Shown here: piece after piece, positions 1-4,644 of the stretch
How positions within the stretch are numbered: position 1 is the first letter of the stretch
Layout: the number at the start of each line of letters is the position of its first letter
DNA from: Nitrospirota bacterium
GTDB lineage: Bacteria; Nitrospirota; Thermodesulfovibrionia; Thermodesulfovibrionales; UBA6898
DNA length: 6,463 nucleotides
Direction of reading: 5' to 3'
Assembly (NCBI GenBank): GCA_021787505.1
Contig: JAJYLU010000111.1
Span: 1 to 6,463, forward strand
Notes under the pieces: generated by a model
The model's database searches: none
What the model was told of the DNA's origin: nothing
Seen by the model: the letters and a program-made list of their open reading frames with translations, nothing else
Program-made: the position numbers and the translations under genes

Positions 1-78
1 TCACGTTATGGGGTTGCAGTCAACTATTCCAACTCTTGTGCAGCCTAGGCCTGCTTACGCTGCGCTCGCAAACAAAGT

Positions 79-173
79 TCAAATTTTATAAAAAAGAGGG
101 TCGGGGACGAGATAGAGGATTTCTCTTTCGAGAGACGAAAGCAGCCTGTCTAGTAATAGCCTGAACTATAAGG
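79..173 (-). pseudogene. Decayed fragment resembling the 3' part of the 5-formyltetrahydrofolate cyclo-ligase gene
   Basis: Plus-strand bases 117-150 match 690-724, inside the intact cyclo-ligase gene, at about 29 of 35 positions with one gap, including a 12-base exact run (139-150 = 713-724). Read on the minus strand, the fragment gives GYY, then a 2-base insertion (151-152), then DRLLSSLEREILYLVP. The intact protein reads GYYDRLLASPEREIPIIAP at its ATP-loop region. The similarity fades after that, and the frame ends at a TGA at 79-81. It has no start codon and directly abuts the stop of the membrane-protein gene at 174. I infer a partial duplicate of the cyclo-ligase 3' end, broken by a frameshift and therefore non-functional. 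A chance match cannot be fully excluded without alignment statistics. Confidence 0.45.
122..135. other. Small hairpin with TTCG loop
   Basis: TCTCT and AGAGA flank the tetraloop TTCG (CGAA on the other strand), giving a 5-bp stem inside the cyclo-ligase-like fragment. On the minus strand a T6 run (plus-strand A6 at 90-95) follows only after about 26 bases, too far for a normal intrinsic terminator. It may contribute weakly to the 3' end of the minus-strand operon. Confidence 0.2.
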
Positions 174-530
174 TTAGTCATCACCTTTATTTCCAACATC
201 AAGGTGAAATCTATGCAGGAACCGGTGATACACAGGTGCAAACAGAACGCCGACAAACGTAAGGAAAGCCACCCCGCTAAAAAGCGCGTAAAGTGCTGAA
301 AAAACCTTGCCTCCATCGGTCTCCATCTTGTCTACCGGCCCCATGCCCGTCAGAATCATGGAGGCGTTAAGAAATGAATCAAGCCATTTCAGATTACCGA
401 ACACGTGATATCCAACAGTGCCGATGCCGATAGAAAGTGATAGAATCACAAGTGCAAACGCAAGGTACTGAATTTGTCTGGAGACAAACTCCTTACGGGG
501 TTTCAGGGGTTCCTGATAATGCTCAAACAT
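174..530 (-). CDS. Small two-TM membrane protein with K+-channel-like pore loop
   Basis: The 118-residue protein has a basic N-terminus. TM1 spans about residues 20-44, a re-entrant loop about 48-66 (KWLDSFLNASMILTGMGPV), and TM2 about 75-101 (KVFSALYALFSGVAFLTFVG), followed by a His/Arg-rich tail. The order TM1, pore helix, filter, TM2 is that of one subunit of a tetrameric K+ channel, and KVFSALYALF fits the start of an inner helix. The canonical TVGYG filter is replaced by TGMGPV (61-66), so K+ selectivity cannot be assumed. There is no RCK, nucleotide-binding or voltage-sensor domain. The start at 530 is supported by AAAGGGA about 6 bases upstream. The gene lies 44 bases after the cyclo-ligase gene, in the same direction, and is probably co-transcribed. 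Function is inferred from topology only. It could equally be an uncharacterised membrane protein of other function. Confidence 0.85.
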   Translation of the reverse strand: MFEHYQEPLKPRKEFVSRQIQYLAFALVILSLSIGIGTVGYHVFGNLKWLDSFLNASMILTGMGPVDKMETDGGKVFSALYALFSGVAFLTFVGVLFAPVYHRFLHRFHLDVGNKGDD

Positions 531-556
531 GCGTCATCCCTTTGTATAATAGCATC

Positions 557-573
557 GCCGGGCCTTGGCCGGC
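557..573. other. Intercistronic GC-rich inverted repeat
   Basis: GCCGG-G-CC TT GGCCGGC forms a 7-bp stem with one bulged G. It lies in the 44-base gap between the cyclo-ligase stop (575) and the membrane-protein start (530). No T-run follows on either strand, so it is not a classical terminator. It could attenuate read-through or stabilise the 3' end of a processed message. Confidence 0.3.
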
Positions 574-574
574 A

Positions 575-1153
575 CTACCCGGTGCACCTGATCACCCTTC
601 TGTCCGTGACTATCATGCTGATCTTTATATCGTGAGGCTCGGACGGGATCGCACCGACGATTTGTTCCTCATAGGCAGGCGCGATGATCGGTATCTCTCT
701 CTCGGGCGACGCAAGCAGCCTGTCATAATATCCTCCGCCGTATCCGATCCTGTTGCCGGCCATATCGAAACCCGCGCCGGGGATAACGACCGCGTCGACG
801 TCATTCATTGCGATCGCCCTTTCTTCGGATATGACCGACGGTTCCGGAATCCCCATATATCCCGGCACAAGCTCTTCAAGGCCCTTTATCTCATAGAGAA
901 GAAGGAGATGGTTCTCCCTGTCCACCTTCGGAAGTACTACGCGCTTGCCTTCAGCGAGAAGCGACTTCATCGGTTCGAGGGTGTCGACCTCGGACCTGAA
1001 TGAGGCGAAGAAGAAGAGCATCTTCGCATTCCTGATCTCATCGACGGCCAGAAGGCGCTCCCGTATCAGCCTGTCCTTCGCCCTTCTTACCTCCGGCGGG
1101 ATGGCGTCTCTTTTCTTCATAAGCTGCGCTCTGACTTCGCTCTTATCGCTCAT
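575..1153 (-). CDS. 5-formyltetrahydrofolate cyclo-ligase (5,10-methenyltetrahydrofolate synthetase)
   Basis: The 192-residue protein has the usual family length. The enzyme uses ATP to convert 5-formyltetrahydrofolate to 5,10-methenyltetrahydrofolate, returning this storage or inhibitory folate to the cytosolic C1 pool. Visible signatures are the N-terminal helix with KKRDAIPPE (13-21), SEVDT (54-58), the folate-side IPEP (102-105), and the phosphate-binding RIGYGGGYYDR (135-145) preceded by VIPGAGFD (123-130). All look intact. The ATG at 1153 begins the normal family N-terminus. A weak GAGG sits only 2 bases upstream, and cooC ends 16 bases earlier, so translation probably depends partly on coupling. 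The cooC neighbour suggests a link to the folate branch of CO/CO2 metabolism, which is inference. The family is also called YgfA or Fau; no symbol is assigned because usage differs between lineages. Confidence 0.95.
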   Translation of the reverse strand: MSDKSEVRAQLMKKRDAIPPEVRRAKDRLIRERLLAVDEIRNAKMLFFFASFRSEVDTLEPMKSLLAEGKRVVLPKVDRENHLLLLYEIKGLEELVPGYMGIPEPSVISEERAIAMNDVDAVVIPGAGFDMAGNRIGYGGGYYDRLLASPEREIPIIAPAYEEQIVGAIPSEPHDIKISMIVTDRRVIRCTG

Positions 1154-1169
1154 GGCCTCGGCAAGCGCC

Positions 1170-1949
1170 TCACCCCGCCAGCATCTTCTCGATCGACGCC
1201 TTTATCGCCCTGATCTCCTCCACTGTGCGCGGAGCATAACCGAAGGGAGAGGCGCCCCTGATGTCCGCCTCCATCACCTCATTGCTGAAGGATATCGCCC
1301 CGGCGAGCTCCATATCTCCTATGCCCTTTCTGATAAACTCGAGGTCTTCCCCGCCGCGCACCTTGTTCGCCACCACAAACACGTTCTTCACCCCGAGCCC
1401 CTTTGCCAACTCCTTTACGACGCCGGCGGTCTGGATGCTCCGCTGGCCCGGTTCGACCACCACGATAAATGCGTCCACGGAATCCGCTGTGCCGCGCGTG
1501 AGATGTTCGATGCCTGCCTCCATGTCCACAATCACCACCTCGTCCCGTTCGACCACCAGATGCCTGAGGAGACGTCTGAGCAGAACGTTTTCAGGACAGT
1601 AGCACCCCGACGAGGCAGCCTTTGATTTGCCCATGATCAAAAGAGTGATGCCGTCGAGCCTGTAGCCCAATCCCTCGGGCAGGTCGTCCACCTTCGGGTT
1701 CAGCTTGAAGATCCCTCCCATGCCCCCCGGCTTCGTCCCCATGCGCTCCTCGATAAGTTCTCCTATCTCGGCGATCGGTCTGATCTTTTCCGCATCCTGA
1801 CGGGACACCCCGAGAGCCGAGGCAAGGTTGGCGTCAGGGTCGGCATCCACCTCAATCACTTTTTTCCCCTCGGATGCATAAAGATGGCCCAATACCGACG
1901 CCAGAGTCGTCTTTCCCACCCCGCCTTTCCCTGTTACCGCAATTTTCAT
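1170..1949 (-). CDS. cooC: CooC-type ATPase for nickel insertion into CO dehydrogenase
   Basis: The 259-residue protein is a SIMIBI-class P-loop ATPase of the MinD/NifH fold. It starts with the deviant Walker A motif GKGGVGKTT (7-15), in which Lys8 is the signature lysine and Lys13 the P-loop lysine. Switch I is DADPD (35-39), and the Walker B/switch II region is VDMEAGIEHLTRGTA (141-155). The sequence SGCYCPEN carries a C-x-C pair, Cys116 and Cys118. In characterised CooC proteins such a pair binds metal at the dimer interface, and ATP hydrolysis supports nickel loading of the CODH C-cluster. This pair separates CooC from general ParA/MinD proteins. The length matches CooC (~250-260). The ATG at 1949 has a good SD, AGGAGA, 5 bases upstream. 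No CODH subunit gene is in the window, so the client enzyme must be encoded elsewhere. It heads a minus-strand operon with the cyclo-ligase. Confidence 0.9.
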   Translation of the reverse strand: MKIAVTGKGGVGKTTLASVLGHLYASEGKKVIEVDADPDANLASALGVSRQDAEKIRPIAEIGELIEERMGTKPGGMGGIFKLNPKVDDLPEGLGYRLDGITLLIMGKSKAASSGCYCPENVLLRRLLRHLVVERDEVVIVDMEAGIEHLTRGTADSVDAFIVVVEPGQRSIQTAGVVKELAKGLGVKNVFVVANKVRGGEDLEFIRKGIGDMELAGAISFSNEVMEADIRGASPFGYAPRTVEEIRAIKASIEKMLAG

Positions 1950-1953
1950 GTCA

Positions 1954-1959
1954 TCTCCT
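1954..1959 (-). promoter_or_regulatory. Ribosome binding site of cooC
   Basis: AGGAGA on the minus strand lies 4-5 bases before the ATG at 1949. It is the clearest Shine-Dalgarno in the left block and fixes the cooC start. Confidence 0.75.
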
Positions 1960-2097
1960 GTCGTTCTTCTTCACCATACAGGTGCATACCAATTCGAAAA
2001 ATCCAAGAAGAGGCGGATGTGATGAAAAAGGTCCATCATCTGAGACTCCACAAAGTCCTGACATGTTGAGAAATACCTGTTTCTGGATGTAACTCAA

Positions 2098-2122
2098 GGT
2101 TAAAACCGCGTTTACGTTAACC
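2098..2122. promoter_or_regulatory. Inverted repeat GGTTAA-N13-TTAACC, possible operator or 5' stem
   Basis: Perfect 6-base arms at 2098-2103 and 2117-2122 flank 13 bases that include CCGCGTTTACG. The repeat lies just downstream (in the minus direction) of a perfect TATAAT at 2127-2132. It would therefore overlap the transcript start toward cooC, where either a repressor site or a 5' terminal RNA stem makes sense. Arms this short occur by chance in an AT-rich stretch, so this is tentative. Confidence 0.3.
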
Positions 2123-2126
2123 ACAA

Positions 2127-2132
2127 ATTATA
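2127..2132 (-). promoter_or_regulatory. Candidate -10 box toward cooC (TATAAT)
   Basis: The minus strand reads TATAAT, identical to the sigma-70 -10 consensus. The bases 17-18 upstream (AAAAGT or AAAAAG) do not resemble TTGACA, and there is no TGn extension. If used, it would need an activator, and it gives a cooC leader of about 170 bases. Confidence 0.3.
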
Positions 2133-2206
2133 TCTGCCCGAATTTATGGACTTTTTCAGCATGTTCGCTCTTCCTTATGCAACACAAAGATACCATTCCG
2201 GCGTTT

Positions 2207-2215
2207 TGATATACT
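2207..2215 (+). promoter_or_regulatory. Candidate extended -10 promoter toward argD
   Basis: TG-A-TATACT forms an extended -10 element (TG at 2207-2208, hexamer 2210-2215). No -35-like hexamer is at 17-18 bases, which is tolerated in extended -10 promoters. It would start transcription near 2222 and give a ~68-base argD leader. It overlaps the minus-strand -10 candidate at 2213-2218. Confidence 0.35.
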
Positions 2216-2242
2216 TTACCACCGCGAGAGATTCCCTGTCAA
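2213..2242 (-). promoter_or_regulatory. Candidate promoter toward cooC (TTGACA-18-TAAAGT)
   Basis: On the minus strand a consensus -35 TTGACA (2237-2242) is followed after 18 bases by TAAAGT (2213-2218), a 4/6 match to TATAAT. It would give a long cooC leader of roughly 255 bases. Its -10 overlaps the plus-strand extended -10, so the two directions could compete for polymerase. Confidence 0.35.
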
Positions 2243-2253
2243 AGCCTATCCGT

Positions 2254-2283
2254 TTGATTTTTCAATGATTTTTGGGTTATTAT
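2254..2283 (+). promoter_or_regulatory. Candidate argD promoter giving a leaderless mRNA
   Basis: TTGATT (2254-2259), an 18-base spacer, then TATTAT (2278-2283). The usual start distance puts +1 at or next to the A of the argD ATG at 2290. No Shine-Dalgarno precedes that ATG, which agrees with leaderless initiation. The -35 overlaps a small palindrome, TTGA-TTTT-TCAA (2254-2265), where a regulator could bind. Confidence 0.35.
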
Positions 2284-2289
2284 TCCTGC

Positions 2290-3486
2290 ATGGAAATCAA
2301 GAAACTTCTGGAAGATTCTGCCCGCTACCTGATGAATACGTATAACAGGTTCCCTATCGTCCTCAGAAAGGGACGGGGGATGAAGGTATGGAGTTCGGAC
2401 GGCAAGGAGTACCTCGACTTCGTCGGTGGGATCGCGGTAAACTGCCTCGGCCACTGCCACCCCAAGGTAGTGGTTGCGCTGCAGAAACAGGCACAGCGGC
2501 TTATCCATGTTTCTAATTATTACCATATCGAGCCACAGATCAAGCTGGCGAAACTGCTCGTCGAAAACTCCTTCGCGGACAAGGTATTCTTTTGCAATTC
2601 AGGGGCCGAGGCGAACGAAGCGGCGATAAAGCTCTCCCGTCGTTATTTTCGCGAGCAGGTCGGCGTCAACCGCTTCAGGATCATCACCGCGCTGAATTCC
2701 TTCCACGGCAGAACTCTCGCAACCATGACGGCAACGGGCCAGGCCAAATTCCAGGCCGGCTTCGAGCCGCTCGTCCCGGGATTCACGCATGTCGAGTTCA
2801 ACGACATAGACGCAATCGAGAAGGCGATCACGAAGGAGACCTGTGGGGTCATGATCGAACCGATCCAGGGCGAAGGCGGGGTAAAGGTCCCCGATCCGGA
2901 TTACCTGCGTGACCTCCGCGAACTCTGCGACCGTCACGGCATTCTCCTCATCCTCGACGAGGTACAGACCGGTATAGGCCGGACCGGCAAGTTATTCGCC
3001 TATGAGCATTTCGGCATCACCCCGGACATCATGACGCTTGCGAAGGGACTGGGCGGGGGCGTACCGATCGGCGCAATGCTCGCGACCGACAAGGTCGCTG
3101 CCGGCTTCGAGCCGGGCACTCATGCAACCACCTTTGGCGGAAATCCCCTGGTCTGTGCGGCAGCGGTGGCGACGATGGAGGTCATCCTCGAAGACGGTTT
3201 TGTCCTCGACCAATGCCGGAGGATGGGAAAATATTTTCAGAAGAGACTCGAAGATCTGAAAAAGGAGTTTCCGAGCATCATCGCGGACATACGCGGAATG
3301 GGGCTGATGATAGGCATGGAACTGACCCGCGACGGCGGCCCTATCGTAAAATCCTGTATGGATAAAGGGCTGCTGATAAACTGCACTGCGGGGAACGTAC
3401 TGAGATTCATACCTCCGCTGATTGTGACTGAAAAGGAGATCGACCATCTCATCGACGCGCTCGAACAGATCTTCGATCTCCTTTAA
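2290..3486 (+). CDS. argD: Acetylornithine aminotransferase
   Basis: The protein has 398 residues from the ATG at 2290. It is a fold-type I, class III PLP aminotransferase that interconverts N-acetylglutamate semialdehyde and N-acetylornithine in cytosolic arginine synthesis. Motifs in order are MNTYNRFPIVL (15-25), DGKEYLDFVGGIAVNCLGH (37-55), the phosphate-site NSGAEAN (103-109), SFHGRT (137-142), EPIQGEGG (190-197), DEVQTGIGRTG (223-233, with the PLP-ring Asp223), and Lys252 in LAKGLGGG, the Schiff-base lysine. Length and the MNTY start region fit ArgD well, and argF follows, which favours ArgD over ornithine or GABA aminotransferase. Some ArgD enzymes also act as succinyldiaminopimelate aminotransferase; this cannot be decided here. 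A TTG at 2272 would add six residues (MGYYSC), but neither start has an SD and the ATG gives the normal N-terminus. The stop is 13 bases before argF. Confidence 0.95.
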   Translation: MEIKKLLEDSARYLMNTYNRFPIVLRKGRGMKVWSSDGKEYLDFVGGIAVNCLGHCHPKVVVALQKQAQRLIHVSNYYHIEPQIKLAKLLVENSFADKVFFCNSGAEANEAAIKLSRRYFREQVGVNRFRIITALNSFHGRTLATMTATGQAKFQAGFEPLVPGFTHVEFNDIDAIEKAITKETCGVMIEPIQGEGGVKVPDPDYLRDLRELCDRHGILLILDEVQTGIGRTGKLFAYEHFGITPDIMTLAKGLGGGVPIGAMLATDKVAAGFEPGTHATTFGGNPLVCAAAVATMEVILEDGFVLDQCRRMGKYFQKRLEDLKKEFPSIIADIRGMGLMIGMELTRDGGPIVKSCMDKGLLINCTAGNVLRFIPPLIVTEKEIDHLIDALEQIFDLL

Positions 3487-3489
3487 CAG

Positions 3490-3494
3490 AGGAG
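3490..3494 (+). promoter_or_regulatory. Ribosome binding site of argF
   Basis: AGGAG lies 5 bases before the ATG at 3500, within the 13-base gap after the argD stop. It supports independent initiation on a shared argD-argF message. Confidence 0.75.
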
Positions 3495-3499
3495 AGAGG

Positions 3500-4405
3500 A
3501 TGAAAAGAGATTTTCTTGCAGTATCGGACCTTACCCCGGACGAGATGGGCCGTCTTCTGCAACGCGCCGGAGAACTCAAGGCGGGCCGTGGCTCCGGTCA
3601 GTGTCCGCTCATCGGAAAAAGCATAGGGCTTCTCTTTGAGAAGCCCTCTACCCGCACGAGGATCTCGTTTGAGGTCGGGATATACCAGATGGGCGGCAAC
3701 TCGATCACCATGAACCCCTCGGAAATGCAACTCGGCAGGGGTGAAACGATGCCGGACACCGCGCGGACGATTTCGCGGTATCTGGACGGGATCATGATAC
3801 GCACCTTCTCCCATTCAACGCTCGTCCAATTCGCCGCAGCCGCCTCGATCCCGGTGATCAACGGACTCAGCGACCTCCACCACCCTTGCCAGGCCCTTGC
3901 TGACCTCATGACAATGAAGGAAAAAAAGGGGAAACTGAAGGGACTGAAGGTAGCGTTCGTCGGCGACGGCAATAACGTCTGCAACTCCCTTATCGAGGCC
4001 GCGTCGCTCATGGAGTTCAATCTCGTAATCGCCTGCCCCGAGGGCTTCGAACCTGGCGCCGACATACTCGAAAAGTCGAGGGCATCCGCAAAGAGCGAGA
4101 TCGTTGTCCTGCGGGACCCGAAGGAGGCTGCGGGGATGGCTGATGCCGTCTACACCGACGTCTGGGTGAGCATGGGGCAGGAAGGACAGTCCGACGAAAA
4201 GAAACAGAGGCTCAGAGACTACCAGATCAACAACAGGCTTCTCGCCTGTTCGAAAAAGGACGTGATCGTACTGCACTGCCTGCCGGCACATCGCGGGGAA
4301 GAGATCACGGACGAGGTCATGGATGGCCCGCACAGTGTCGTGTTCGACCAGGCTGAAAACAGACTGCACGCCCAGAAGGCGCTGCTTGAAATGCTTCTCG
4401 TATAG
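3500..4405 (+). CDS. argF: Ornithine carbamoyltransferase, anabolic
   Basis: The 301-residue protein transfers the carbamoyl group from carbamoyl phosphate to ornithine, giving citrulline, the step after ornithine is released in arginine synthesis. The carbamoyl-phosphate domain shows STRTR (50-54), MIRTF (99-103) and HPCQ (128-131). The ornithine domain shows GDGNNVCNS (155-163), DVWVSMGQ (220-227, the SMG loop) and HCLPAHRG (259-266, with the catalytic Cys260). The SMG loop and HCLPAHRG identify ornithine rather than aspartate or acetylornithine carbamoyltransferase. Length is normal for the short anabolic type (about 300-310), and no catalytic residue is missing. It follows argD by 13 bases with a strong SD, so the two form one transcription unit. 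argG or argH does not follow; RNase J does. Confidence 0.96.
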   Translation: MKRDFLAVSDLTPDEMGRLLQRAGELKAGRGSGQCPLIGKSIGLLFEKPSTRTRISFEVGIYQMGGNSITMNPSEMQLGRGETMPDTARTISRYLDGIMIRTFSHSTLVQFAAAASIPVINGLSDLHHPCQALADLMTMKEKKGKLKGLKVAFVGDGNNVCNSLIEAASLMEFNLVIACPEGFEPGADILEKSRASAKSEIVVLRDPKEAAGMADAVYTDVWVSMGQEGQSDEKKQRLRDYQINNRLLACSKKDVIVLHCLPAHRGEEITDEVMDGPHSVVFDQAENRLHAQKALLEMLLV

Positions 4406-4434
4406 ACTTCAGCAAAGAGGCAACGAGGCCCGAC

Positions 4435-4468
4435 ACAAGGACAAGCCCTTGTCGCAGCAGAGGGCTGC
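4435..4468 (+). other. Two short stem-loops after argF
   Basis: ACAAGG (4435-4440) pairs with CCTTGT (4447-4452). GCAGC (4454-4458) pairs with GCTGC (4464-4468) around AGAGG. Neither is followed by a T-run, so these are at best weak or factor-assisted 3' ends for the argD-argF message. They overlap the candidate rnj -35 box. Confidence 0.25.
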
Positions 4469-4478
4469 AGTATATACT
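4449..4478 (+). promoter_or_regulatory. Candidate promoter for the RNase J leader
   Basis: TTGTCG (4449-4454, 4/6 of TTGACA), an 18-base spacer and TATACT (4473-4478, 5/6 of TATAAT). Predicted transcription starts near 4485, just before the hairpin at 4495. This would let RNase J be expressed apart from the arginine genes. Confidence 0.4.
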
Positions 4479-4494
4479 TTCGTAACCGGCGATG

Positions 4495-4529
4495 GTCCGG
4501 CGCGAGAAATTCGGCCCGGACTTTTCCGG
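4495..4529 (+). promoter_or_regulatory. Mutually exclusive hairpins in the RNase J leader
   Basis: GTCCGG (4495-4500) can pair with CCGGAC (4516-4521), continued inside by CGAG/TTCG (4503-4506 with 4510-4513), and four T residues follow. The same 3' arm (CCGGA, 4516-4520) can instead pair with TCCGG (4525-4529) around CTTT. Two structures competing for one strand is the layout of an attenuator or RNA switch. The first hairpin with TTTT could also be a weak terminator for argF. Pairing was read by eye, without energies. Confidence 0.4.
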
Positions 4530-4553
4530 AAACCTTGAGCTGAAGGGAACCGC

Positions 4554-4643
4554 ATGAAGTTTTCACATATGCATTCTCTGAAAAAAGACGGCAGTCAGGA
4601 CAACTCCCTGTCCGGAAAGAGCGCGAGCGAGAACCTTGGATAA
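4554..4643 (+). CDS. Candidate 29-residue leader peptide upstream of RNase J
   Basis: The ATG at 4554 is preceded by AAGGGA (4543-4548) at 5 bases spacing, a better ribosome site than that of the following gene. The frame runs 29 codons (starts MKFSHMHSLKKDG, ends SASENLG). It stops with TAA at 4641-4643, one base before the RNase J ATG (TAA-C-ATG). The peptide is polar, with no membrane segment or known domain, and no codon run that suggests amino-acid attenuation. Its likely role is translational coupling to rnj, or sensing of the leader structure just upstream. The RNase J TTG alternative at 4636 would overlap its last codons. Nothing but position and SD supports it, and it may be only a chance frame. 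Confidence 0.4.
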   Translation: MKFSHMHSLKKDGSQDNSLSGKSASENLG

Positions 4644-4644
4644 C

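Noticed and set aside
2..91. Plus-strand frame open from the left edge to TAA at 89
   Set aside because: Only 29 codons, no recognisable motif and no way to see a start. It could be the end of a gene or chance.
90..135. Intrinsic terminator for the minus-strand operon
   Set aside because: The T6 run is about 26 bases from the only hairpin, so the parts do not form a terminator.
86..316. Open frame on the minus strand overlapping the membrane-protein gene, including an Arg-rich 31-residue end starting at 181
   Set aside because: Most of it is an alternative frame of the channel-like gene. The short end segment has its SD-like AAAGG too close to the ATG and overlaps the cyclo-ligase-like fragment, which explains the sequence better.
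437..1625. Plus-strand open frames opposite the cyclo-ligase and cooC genes
   Set aside because: They are antisense to conserved coding sequence with all motifs intact and arise from GC-rich third positions.
2022..2069. 15-codon frame (MKKVHHLRLHKVLTC) in the divergent region
   Set aside because: GAGG lies upstream but the spacing is long, no gene follows on the same strand nearby, and the length is within chance.
2254..2265. TTGA-TTTT-TCAA as an ArgR operator
   Set aside because: It does not match the TGAAT-type ArgR box, and 4-base arms are common in AT-rich DNA. It is kept only as a note on the promoter entry.
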